In this document: in pieces, positions 1 through 8,508 of the stretch
Layout: every line of letters begins with the position of its first letter
Numbering within the stretch: the stretch's first letter is position 1
From: Spirogloea muscicola
Taxonomy: Eukaryota; Streptophyta; Zygnematophyceae; Spirogloeales; Spirogloeaceae
NCBI GenBank assembly: GCA_009602725.1
Contig: WELB01000160.1
Coordinates: 297,715-327,272 of the forward strand
Length of the DNA stretch: 29,558 nt
Reading direction: 5' to 3'
Position numbers and translations under genes: made by a program
The notes under the pieces: generated by a model
What the model was told of the DNA's origin: nothing
The model's database searches: none
What the model saw: the letters and a program-made list of their open reading frames with translations, nothing else

Positions 1-2530
1 GGCGGCGGCGGCTGCAGAGGCCGAGGCGAAGGGCTCGCCGCCAGCTGCGGCGGCGGCGGCGGCAGCGGCGCCGCGGCGGTGGAAGAAGCGCAAGGTGGCG
101 CTGTTCGTGGCGTACTGCGGCGCGGGGTACCAGGGCATGCAGCGCAACCCGGGCGCGCGCACCACTGAGGGAGAGCTCGAGGCCGCGCTGCACGCCGCTG
201 GCGGCATCTCCGCCGCCAACTTTGGCGACCCCAGGTTCGACTCCCGCCGCCAGCAGCGCCCCCTTTTCTAGCCCCCAAATCTTATTGCCAAACCTTGACT
301 CGTAATCCCTGATCCCGAAAGTTGCCTAACCCAAGACCATCGTTGCTGGCCCTGGACCAGTGAAAGCCCACAAATTGGTTTGTGTCAACCTGAAGACAAT
401 GTGCTGGTTTCCAGTGGCCTCGGCTCAACGCACTTGGTGCAGCCGCTACTAGCGCCCCTCGACTGCGTCGCTCGAAAGGGGTACTCGGTTGCTGCCAAGG
501 GCTGACGGGCTGTGTAGCAGTTGCCCCTGCCGCTTGCACACTGACCGCAGGAGCTCGATGAAGGCAGAGTGCCAAATTTTGCCCCCAGCCTCGCAGTCAG
601 ATCGCCCCGCAAGCGTCTCAAGTGGCTCAGATGGCCATGAAAACATCACAGAGTCATATATCCTCAAACACTGCTGTGGGGCTGATGGTGGCCATGGCGG
701 TCTCACGTGCCACGTTGGCTTGCATGTGCCAGGAAGGTGGACTGGATGCGCGCTGCCCGCACAGACAAGGGCGTCAGTGCTGTCGGTCAGGTGCAGAACT
801 GAAGACCAGAATACCCCTGGACCCTGAGCCTAAGCCTTGAGCTGAGCTTCAAGGCTTGAATTCCGAGTTCCTTTTGTTCATATGTGGCATCAATTGTCAT
901 TGCCACTTCATATATACGCTTGTAGCATGTACTGCCCACAACATCAATCTCTCTGCGTCTCATAGCACAGTCTAGTAGCAACTTTGTGGCACCGATCAGA
1001 ACAGTTGACCTCTGAAATGGCTATACTTCAGCGGTGGCAGTCAGTCAGCCTGACGGGCGGTGTGGCCGCCAGGCCAGGTGGTGTCGGCACGGGTGGTGGT
1101 CGACCCGCCGGGGTTTGTGGAGCGCGTGAACGGCGCGCTGCCGCCGGCAGTGCGGCTGCTCGGGTATACGCGTGTGACCAACACGTTCAATGCCAAGGCG
1201 TTTTGCGATCGCCGGCGGTACGAGTACGTGCTGCCGGCGTTCGCGTTCGACCCGGACTCCTGCCGTGACAAGGCGTACATCTTTCGCTCACTCCTCACCG
1301 ACGAGGAGCTGGCCGCCGCGCGGGGGGACGACGCCGCGGCAGCCGCCGCCCGGCAGGTCAACACAGAGACGGTCCGTGGCGACGGCGAGGGTGGGGCTGA
1401 GCTGACGGACGTGGTTGAAGCCCCGGCGGCTTTGGCGCCGGGGGACGACAGCGACGGCAAGGCACCCTTCGTGTTCACGGACGACATCCGGCGGCGCCTG
1501 GCCTCCGTGCTGCGCAAGTACTGCGGCACGCACAACTTCCACAACTTCACCGCCCGGACGAGCGCCGCCGACCCAGCTGCCAACCGTTTCATCGTCTCGT
1601 TCGAGGTCGGGGGCGTGTTCTCGCTGCAGGGCACTGAGTATGTGCGCGTTGTCGTCGTTGGGCAGAGCTTCATGCTGCACCAGATTCGCAAGATGGTGGG
1701 CCTCGCCGTGGCCATCATGCGCGGCTGCTGCCCACCCTCCCTCATCGACCGCGCCTTTTGCAGGTCTGGCCCCCTCTCCTATCCCCCTCTTCTTCCCCCC
1801 CCTCTCTCTCTCTCCCCTGTCCTCCATCTCCTTGACCCTCCTTCCCATCTCCACCCCTTCTCTCACTCCCGCTCTCCTTCCCTCTTTGTCCTCCTCTGCT
1901 CTTCACCACACCATTCCCTGACCTCTCTTCTCCTTCTCTTGAGCAATGCCCTAGCATGCCATCTCAGCACCTTCGGCGCCCTGCAGGGACGAGAACGTGA
2001 ACGTGCCGATGGCGCCAGAGCTGGGCTTGTTCCTCGACGAATGCCTCTTTCACAGCTACAACCGCCGCTTTGGGCTAAGTCACGCGGCACTGACCATGGC
2101 GCCTTTTGCGCCCGTTGTGGAGGCCTTCAAGCGCGACCACGTGTATGCGCACATTGCAGCAACTGAGAAGAGCGAGGGCACCGTCGCCGCGTGGCTCCGC
2201 TCACTCAACGAGCGCAACTACCCCGACTTCACCGCCGCCCGCCTGGCTGCTGCTGCCACCAGCGCCCCTCCGCCAGCTACGGCGGCTGTCATGGCTGATC
2301 ACCCCTTGGTGGCGGGGATCGCCCCTGTTGGCATCTCTGGGGTGCTCACAAACGGATGCACTCAGTCCTCGGACGGGAGCCCAGCATCGTGCAAGGACCA
2401 GGCAACACCGTCAACTGACCATGCGTCCGAGGCCCCGCCGCTGGCTGCGGCAACGGCTGATGCCGAAGTGGTGCCAGTGCCAGAGGTGGTTCCGGAGCAC
2501 AGTCCCTTGCAGACAATGGAAGCTGGATAG
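1..2530 (+). CDS. PUS1: tRNA pseudouridine synthase, Pus1/TruA family (5' partial)
   Basis: Converts uridines in tRNA (and probably other RNAs) to pseudouridine. Exons by GT-AG junctions and reading frame: 2-234, 733-790, 1078-1763, 1987-2530; 506 residues visible, start codon off the left edge. An Ala-rich leader precedes the first conserved block (KRKVALFVAYCGAGYQGMQRN). The catalytic block RTDKGVSAVGQ in exon 2 holds the nucleophilic Asp of the family. Later Pus1 blocks are CDRRRYEYVLPAFAF, GTHNFHNFT, GQSFMLHQIRKMVGL and the C-terminal SYNRRFG and HVYAHI segments. Between YVLPAFAF and GTHNFHNFT there is an acidic, Ala-rich insertion, and after NYPDF a low-complexity tail of about 100 residues that human PUS1 lacks. 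The first donor (GTTCGA) is weak, but phase and family alignment support it. Introns 235-732 and 791-1077 show no other gene; intron 1764-1986 is strongly C/T-rich. Family assignment is secure; which Pus1-like paralogue it is, and whether it is nuclear or organellar, is not decided. Confidence 0.93.
1770..1935 (+). repeat. C/T-rich low-complexity tract inside an intron
   Basis: The last Pus1 intron is almost wholly pyrimidine on the coding strand, with runs of C and CT dinucleotides (densest near 1775-1830), and ends at the CTGCAG acceptor at 1981-1986. It is an extended polypyrimidine tract or a decayed CT microsatellite. No gene is seen in it. Confidence 0.7.
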
Positions 2531-2660
2531 GGCCCGTTCCGGCAGCTCTGCCAGTGACAGACTGTCTGTCTGGCAGACGCCTGGGGAGCCGCGCGGAGCG
2601 AGCTCCGGCGGCCGCCAGCTGCTGCTGCTGCGAGCGTCTTCCGGCCGGGTCCAGGCGGCG
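2531..2660 (+). other. Very short intergenic gap between two same-strand genes
   Basis: Only 130 bases separate the Pus1 stop from the first ATG of the methyltransferase frame. I see no TGTAA, the usual green-algal polyadenylation element, in the gap. The downstream frame stays open back through the gap to an in-frame ATG at 2460, inside the Pus1 last exon. The codons in the gap (Ser, Arg, Ala, Leu-rich) look like a plastid transit sequence, so the gap may itself be translated. Confidence 0.6.
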
Positions 2661-5094
2661 ATGTGGACGCCGCGCCGTAGTCAGCTCGCGCGGCGCGCAG
2701 CCATCGGACTGCTCGGCCTGGTGGTGCTTGGAGGGAGGGGCATCGGAGGCCTCCCTCCAGCCACGGCCAGAGCAAAGGCGTCCGAGGCCGAGGAGGTAGA
2801 CATTAAGGAGAGTCTTACACATACTATTCAGATTGACACCAAGATGAAGCTCTACTTGAAGGGGGCAGTGACTGAGAGGAATGGACAGTCTTGTGTTCAG
2901 CAGCAGCAGATTGGTCTGATCAGGAGATTCGCTGGAGCAAGAGCTTCGATTCAATCGAGACTCAGTTGTGCCTGGTCAGCAGCCAAAGCTCGGATATACT
3001 GGCAATGCTGGAGAGGCGGAAAGGAGCAGACGCGTGCGTCCTCACTGCTGCAGGAGCAATGCAAGCTCAAGGTGGTCGATGTAAGCCACTGATCAGGTGT
3101 CTCATTCTTGGCAGGCTCTTCAGAACGTGCAATGGCCAGAGAAGTTCCCCTTCAAGGCTGACGATTTCAGGCGCTATGATGAGTATGTAAAACTGTGCGG
3201 AAGCAGGCCGGAGCATGTCAATAATCTCTGATGGCATTGAGGCGAATGACAGCACGCGCAGATCCTTGAAGTTTACTTTTCATAAGCAGATAGCTTTAGA
3301 GTAAGTCGATTGATGCATGAGCCAAGCGACTGCAGCTGGCAGCAGATGTACGTGATGGTGCAGTATGGAGGACTGAAAGACATTGGAGTCTGAAATTAGA
3401 AGTTGCCGTGCACTCTGCCTGCAGGACAGTAGACACAGCTTTCTACTCTGTCCCGCGCTTTGTCACCCACATTGACGACTACGCAATTGGAGCTTTGACA
3501 AAGTTCTACGAGAGGACTTTGCCTCCTCCAGGAACTCCTGGTGTTGCTGTCCTGGACATGTGCAGCAGCTGGGTGAGTCTTTCTGAGCGGACCCTGTTGT
3601 GCTGACAATGCATGCCTCTTCAGTCACTTCTGGTTGTGCACATGCATATCATAGAGAGCTACCAGATACCTTTTACCAATCTATACAGAAAGTAATTACT
3701 CAATTGTCAATGATCAGATTGACTAAGTTGCTGCTCGCATGTGGAGAGAGCGCTGAGCAGCTCTAATTTGGATGATTTGCCCTGACCAAGTACTACTACT
3801 GTATTGTGATGATAGATCAGCCACTATTCCAAGGGTTACAAGCAAGAGAGGGTTGTTGGCTTGGGTCTGAATGAAGACGAACTTGAACGAAATCCGGTAG
3901 GTGCTGCCTTCACATTTACTCATTGCTTTCGATAATGCTGAGGGAGGTTTCTCACGTTTCTCATGTTGGCAGCGCTGGATTGATGCTGATAAGTGCTGAG
4001 ACCAAGCCACAGCTGTCATCAAATTGAACAGTGTTGTCTTTGCTAAGATGCTCTTGCTCAAGAGTGCTCCTGCTTGATTCGACACACAGTCTACAGATGT
4101 ATAGTAAAGATATGTAATCAACATGTCTGGTCCTTGTCTCTTGGCAGGTTCTCACAGAGTATGTTGTGCAAGATCTGAATGCCAAGCCTCAACTGCCATT
4201 TGCTGATAATTCATTCGACTTCATCACCAATGCAGTAAGCATTGTACTTCTATCCATCTGGATACTTGTTGCTTTCTGGACAAAGGCTAGGGCACACAGC
4301 AGGCTTTGTTGCTCCAACGGCTGTCTTCAATGCCACAGTATGCACGTTGCAGGTCAGCGTTGATTATTTGACAAGGCCGCTGGAAATATTCGAGGAGATG
4401 AGCAGGGTCTTAAAACCTGGAGGCACTGCAGCCATGAGGTTATTCTCGGTATACCTGGCCCAAATCTTTTAATAGAAGGGTTCTTGATATCTCTCTTTAA
4501 ATCTGAAGCTGCAGCTTATGGTCGCATTGGGGCCTGAAGTAGTTGCCTCTGCCATTGCAACATTGCAGCTTCTCCAACAGGTGTTTCTTTACAAAAGCCA
4601 TCTCCATTTGGACCTCTACTGGAGATGTTGATCACGTTTGGATTGTGGGCTCGTACTTCCATTACGCTGGTGGCTTTGAACCGCCCCAGGTCAGCAGGCG
4701 GCCACACAGATATACATCTCCATTGGTATTGTACTTGGAGTTGTAATACTTACCTGTGGAAGACCACTGGACTCTCCTTTCATCTACACCCTTGCTTCTT
4801 GCACCTGTGTTGTCTTGCAATTTCAGATACATCATTCACTACTATTACTGTCTATGTGTGTTTGTGCTGCTGTGTCTTATTTGGTTGTTGGCTGCGCTAA
4901 CTTAGTGGCAGGCCTGTTGGTTGTGCTGCTTGCTTACCTTGGAGTATGTTGTGCAAGTAGTCATAACTAAAACTCAGCAGCCTCGATGTCTCTGCTTGAC
5001 ATGGCAGGCTCTTGATATCTCTCCCAACCCTGGTCGAACGGATCCCATGTACGTTGTGTTTGCAAAGAAGCTTACAGCCCAAGTAGACGCTTGA
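2661..5094 (+). CDS. Plastid SAM-dependent methyltransferase-fold protein with twin-Arg signal
   Basis: Eight exons in consistent phase: 2661-2795, 3115-3182, 3425-3572, 3816-3896, 4148-4234, 4353-4438, 4569-4689, 5008-5094; 270 residues. The N-terminus has twin Arg, a hydrophobic stretch (AAIGLLGLVVLGG) and an Ala-x-Ala site (ATARA), the form of a thylakoid-lumen Tat signal. The rest matches a class I methyltransferase-like family shared by plants, algae and cyanobacteria: FPFKADDF, PRFVTHIDDYAI, VAVLDMCSSW (in place of the usual glycine-rich SAM motif), VGLGLNEDEL, LPFADNSFD, VLKPGG, SFSNRCFFTKAI, GSYFHYAGGFEPP and a C-terminal NPGRTDPMYVV. From family knowledge these are annotated only as SAM-dependent methyltransferase superfamily; the substrate is unknown. 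An upstream in-frame ATG at 2460 would add 67 residues resembling a stromal transit peptide but would overlap the Pus1 coding end. Introns 2796-3114 and 4690-5007 contain no other gene. Confidence 0.9.
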
Positions 5095-5582
5095 AGCAGG
5101 CTGATGTCTGGAGCACCACAGGCATGTGCACCACAGGCTGTAGTTTTTTGTAGCCCAAAGCCACCGACCGCAAGGTGGCCACAGACTGTTCCTGTCAGAT
5201 GAGCTGGCATTAAGGCGCTTGCCTTGCTTCATGGAGTCCTTTTTCAGCTTGGTTGCACTTTGCCAGATGTACTCTGCCCTGATTAGTAGGCAAGAGCTGC
5301 ATTGACTGATCGCAATTATGTCCTGGATATTCCCTTGTTATTGCATCTTGGGAAGGGATGCACTTTCAAACACGAGAGCCAATCTATCCGAGCTGCCATT
5401 TGTGCCTCTCTCTTTACCTTGGTAGATAGATGAAGCTTCAGAGGTATAATACTTGGTTATAAGCTAGGCATGTTGCAAGCTTCAAGCTTTCTTCAAGGGT
5501 GTAGCACTATCACAACAAGCAACAATATGATATTACAAACGATAAGAGTACACTACACTGATAAAGCATAGTACTATCAACC

Positions 5583-5587
5583 TGTAA
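5583..5587 (+). terminator. Possible TGTAA polyadenylation element for the methyltransferase gene
   Basis: First TGTAA on the plus strand after the stop at 5094. TGTAA is the standard near-upstream polyadenylation element in green algae. The implied 3' UTR is about 500 bases. A pentamer occurs often by chance. Confidence 0.3.
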
Positions 5588-5782
5588 GACAAAGACACCC
5601 CGTGTTCAACTAGTAAAATGAGCAATGCAGATGACCAACACCCAGTATCACTGATGTCCATCTGCCCGATCCTCAGTGTGCCTGGCCCAGGTAGCCCAAA
5701 ACTACTGTACAAGCTCCCTGCATGTGGGAGCTCTAAGTGGCCTCCAAATGAAAGAATGGTGAAGGGCAGAACAGGCAGGCTT

Positions 5783-5787
5783 TTACA
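5783..5787 (-). terminator. Possible TGTAA polyadenylation element for RPB8
   Basis: TGTAA on the minus strand about 140 bases after the RPB8 stop codon at 5926, the spacing expected for a green-algal 3' end. No other evidence. Confidence 0.3.
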
Positions 5788-5925
5788 GCGCTACCAGGCG
5801 CTCCTGCATACACTTGTCGACATCCCTCTGAATGTTGGCATACTATGGACCAGTACTGGCTTGGCAGCCGACAAGGCAAGGGGCACTGGTGGCCAAAAGA
5901 ACGGGAAAGAGGGCTGCATAGGCCT

Positions 5926-6980
5926 TCAGGACACACGACGTATCAGACAGTATAACCGCTGATCCAGCTTGAGGTCCTTCAGGTGGCTCATGTCGCCGGC
6001 CAGCCTCATTAGCAGGCCGCCATATGAAATGTGCACTTCACTGCACAGTGTAAGGAGGCACTGTACCTAATTAAGTGAGCAGTAATTGCTTAGCACAGAT
6101 CTCAGCCGTGGCTGTTAAGTTATTTTGTTTGCAGCTTAGCAGAAATGAATAAGGAGCAGCAAGCACAAGGTGTGGTCGCGCGACGAGCTTACGCCTTGGA
6201 GCCCTCCAACCCACCCCACTGGTACAGCTTGCCATATGTGACATACTCGTATTGGTCCATCAGCGACTTCTTCTTTGACTGCAGGCTGACAGCAACTATC
6301 AGCAGGTTCTGCTTAGCTTCAGAGAAGAAACAGCCGACAATGCTACCAAGCAAGAGCGTGCTGGGCATGCGGGCACGCATGTAACATGGTCAAGAAGCTA
6401 ACCCCACTGTCAAACCCACAACCTGAGAAACTAAGAGCCCAAACCTCAAACCCCAAACCCAAACCCCTTGCGCCTAAATTTTGGGCCTGAGCTGCTCAGG
6501 CCTAATCACCCAGCTCAACGAGCAGCCTCTGACTGCAGAGCACGGTTCTGCTGCAGCTGGCGGGAGTGGCAGGAAGCAGGTAGCGAGACCTGGTCAAAGA
6601 AGCCCTCGTCCTGGGATCCGTCCAGGTTGAGCGTGGGCGCGAGCGCGAGCGCAAACTTGTCGTCGCGCTGCAGCGGGTAGACATCCACGTTGACGTCCAG
6701 CAGGAGGTCCATGTCGAACTGCTCGCTGTGTCCGATAAACCGCGACACTGGCGGCGCGGCAGCACCGGCCACCATCAGGCAACACCCACTTCAGTGCCAG
6801 TAGCAGTGGCGACGAGAGCAGGGCCCGCCATTCCTGACGTCGTGGGCGCCACCACTACCACCATGGGCAGCGGAAGCAGCCGTCAGGGCTGCCGAGGAAC
6901 GCACCCTTGTCGAACTTCTTGCCACCGGGGTCGACGTCGAGCACCGCGAAGATGTCCTCGAAGAGCACCTTGCCGGACAT
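5926..6980 (-). CDS. RPB8: DNA-directed RNA polymerases I, II and III shared subunit RPB8
   Basis: Small subunit common to the three nuclear RNA polymerases (RPABC3, POLR2H in human). Exons on the minus strand: 6980-6905, 6747-6590, 6278-6193, 6040-5926; 144 residues, close to the usual 146-150. Visible family blocks in order: LFEDIFAVLDVDPGGKKFDK at the N-terminus, the strand region FDMDLLLDVNVDVYPL, LALAPTLNLDG, the hallmark DQYEYVTYGKLYQ, the late SYGGLLMRL, and a C-terminal LYCLIRRVS. Start is the ATG at 6980; all three introns have GT-AG ends and the joins keep frame. The loop after GKLYQ is short, as in plant RPB8. Exons 1-2 are much richer in GC than exons 3-4. The intron 6589-6279 shows nothing else. 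Confidence 0.95.
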
Positions 6981-7387
6981 GCCGCCTCCGCCCTGCCGAG
7001 CAGCGGCTGGCGGGCGGGCCGGAGGAGCTCAGGAGCCGCGCCGCAGCCACGGCCTCCTCGGGCGGCCGAGGAGGCCCTGGGGGTGAGACGGCGTGCTGCA
7101 GGCTGCTGGCCAGGGCGGGCGATGGAGTGTGTGGAGTGTTGGACGGCCCGAGTGGACAAGTGCCAAGGCAAGCCAACTGACAGCTGTACATCACCTGCCG
7201 TTAAGCTGGCCCGCTCAGTAACCACGAGTCAGCACATAGAGGTCGCCAACTGATGCCCGGATACCGGACGGCAAATGACAAGCTCTTGTGCCACCAAGGC
7301 TCGACCAGCTTCCTGGTGCAAAGCATGAGCTGAATTTGCTGCAATCTGACGGCGGGCAAGGGAGGCTGGTTCTCTTTGGGGCTGGCA
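6981..7387. other. Upstream region of RPB8, GC-rich near the gene, no gene seen
   Basis: The part next to the RPB8 start (about 6981-7080) is GC-rich and resembles the 5' leader and promoter zone of other genes in the window. The open frames here are compositional shadows without recognisable domains. I see no TATA box I would defend. Confidence 0.5.
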
Positions 7388-8242
7388 TTAATTTGCGAAG
7401 AGGAGACTCTTGCAGTAGAGGGCGATGGCTGTGACTGACCAGCCCAGGAACGGAAGGATTGCCATGATCGAAGGGTCACCGCCACTTTCGAATGCAGCTA
7501 CACAGCGCTGCAGCAGCCAGAGTTCTTCCCAATGTTGGGGCAATAGTCGTGACAGGCCAGCCCAAAGAAGAACGAAGGCAGTCCAGAAGGGCCGGATAGC
7601 GCTAAACACCACAGGTATATCAGTCGCTACTACGAATGGGTGCACGAAAAGCCAGCCAGAGAGGGCTCCGAGGCAAGTGAAATGCAGACAGGACACCAGC
7701 AGCCAATCGGGAACAGCGAGCAGGCCGAAGCGAATGCAATGGCTACAGCAAGTTTGCCACCTAGCGCTCAGAAGCGCTAAGCAAGCTTGTCGCTACAGGG
7801 GAGCCGTCACACGAGCTCAGGCAGCACCGGACTGCAGGGCGAGTAGGGGAGCACTAGCTGGTGGAAGGTGATGGAAGATACTCGCAGTAAATTGAGCAGC
7901 CAGGCACTTACTTCTTCAAGGGCTGATTGAGCTTTCACCCAACCTGAAAATCACTGGGGTTTAGGGTTCCCTTTGCCGATCAGGATCACTGCCAGCTAGG
8001 TTACATGTGCTAGCAGCGGCAACAACCAAAGCTTGCAGGAGACCAGCGTTCAAGCCTCACTGCTGAGCGTGCTCTTGCACAGCAAGAGCTGATTTTGTTG
8101 TCTGCATAGCAACACTCCACGAGGCGTCTCGTGACAGCAATGCTCTGCAAGAACGAAGGCCTGCAACCTTGACATGCCCTCCGCAGCTCCTCATTCTGCC
8201 CTCAAGTCGACCCATCAAGCTAGCGGCGCTGCCGGCAAACAC
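7388..8242 (-). CDS. Tentative small plastid membrane protein, unknown family
   Basis: Gene model only. Exon 1 at 8242-8061 starts with ATG and encodes 60 residues rich in Ser, Ala, Arg and Gly with almost no acids early on, like a plastid transit peptide. It ends at a good donor (GTGAGG). Exon 2 at 7742-7388 follows a TTGCTGTAG acceptor, keeps frame across the join, and encodes about 118 residues with three or so hydrophobic stretches (around LLAVPDWLLVSCLHF, PFWTAFVLLWAGL and MAILPFLGWSVTAIALY) before a TAA stop. Total 178 residues. I do not recognise the family. The C-terminal end resembles, in the same reading frame, a second locus near 17626-17665. Alternatives are a pseudogene or a different exon structure. 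Confidence 0.35.
7413..7434 (-). repeat. 22-base exact repeat, copy 1
   Basis: The bases from 7413 (plus strand: cagtagagggcgatggctgt followed by ga) occur identically at 17626-17647. Weaker identity continues to about 7452, including agcccag at the same offset. On the minus strand both copies read TAIALY in the same frame, preceded by FLG. It lies in the last exon of the tentative membrane protein. Confidence 0.85.
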
Positions 8243-8508
8243 TTGTCAAGTCTCTGCTGAAAGAGCCGAGTGCAGAGCCCTCGCAAGAATCATGGTGACT
8301 TGCTTATCACACAAGGGACAGAGCATAGAATGCAGACACTGATTCTTTCTCAAGGGTTACAGAGAGCTGAGCGTGTACATGTCAATATACGTCAGAAGAG
8401 AAGCGAGAAAACTTGGAACAAGAGGAGGCAGAACCGGTGAGGGTAGGTGGGGACAGGGGGGGCAATGGAGAGAGGAGAGAGTTGTTGTCAGTGCAGCAGG
8501 TGCTGCAC
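8243..8508. other. Gap between DDB1 3' end and the next minus-strand gene
   Basis: This is DDB1 3' UTR plus a short spacer. A minus-strand TGTAA at 8357-8361, about 148 bases after the DDB1 stop, is a plausible polyadenylation element. Nothing else is recognisable. Confidence 0.45.
8357..8361 (-). terminator. Possible TGTAA polyadenylation element for DDB1
   Basis: TGTAA on the minus strand about 148 bases past the DDB1 stop codon, at the usual green-algal spacing. Assigned by position only. Confidence 0.35.

Larger units (their letters stand above)
5095..5925. other. Convergent 3' region, no gene seen
   Basis: This stretch lies between the stop of the methyltransferase gene (plus) and the stop of RPB8 (minus), so it should hold both 3' untranslated regions. 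The open frames inside it have no recognisable domain and no splice-consistent extension. Candidate polyadenylation elements for each gene are listed separately; their positions imply that the two transcripts end close together. Confidence 0.6.

Noticed and set aside
1041-1866. Long minus-strand open frames opposite the Pus1 exon
   Set aside because: They mirror a GC-rich coding exon on the other strand, have skewed composition and show no domain. The plus-strand frame has a continuous Pus1 alignment.
2106-3092. Single long plus-strand frame covering the end of Pus1 and the start of the methyltransferase gene
   Set aside because: It is two things joined by chance: an out-of-frame reading of the Pus1 last exon and the true methyltransferase first exon, after which it reads through an intron.
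5618-5962. Plus-strand open frame of 114 codons in the convergent 3' region
   Set aside because: No domain, overlaps the last RPB8 exon on the opposite strand, and the composition is not protein-like.
6421-6472. Run of AAACCC-like units resembling telomere repeats
   Set aside because: The units are CAAACCC and irregular, not CCCTAAA. It is more likely simple low-complexity sequence in the RPB8 intron.
6728-7225. Arg/Ser/Ala-rich open frames on both strands near RPB8 exon 1
   Set aside because: Composition shadows of the GC-rich RPB8 5' end. The spliced RPB8 frame explains the conserved part.
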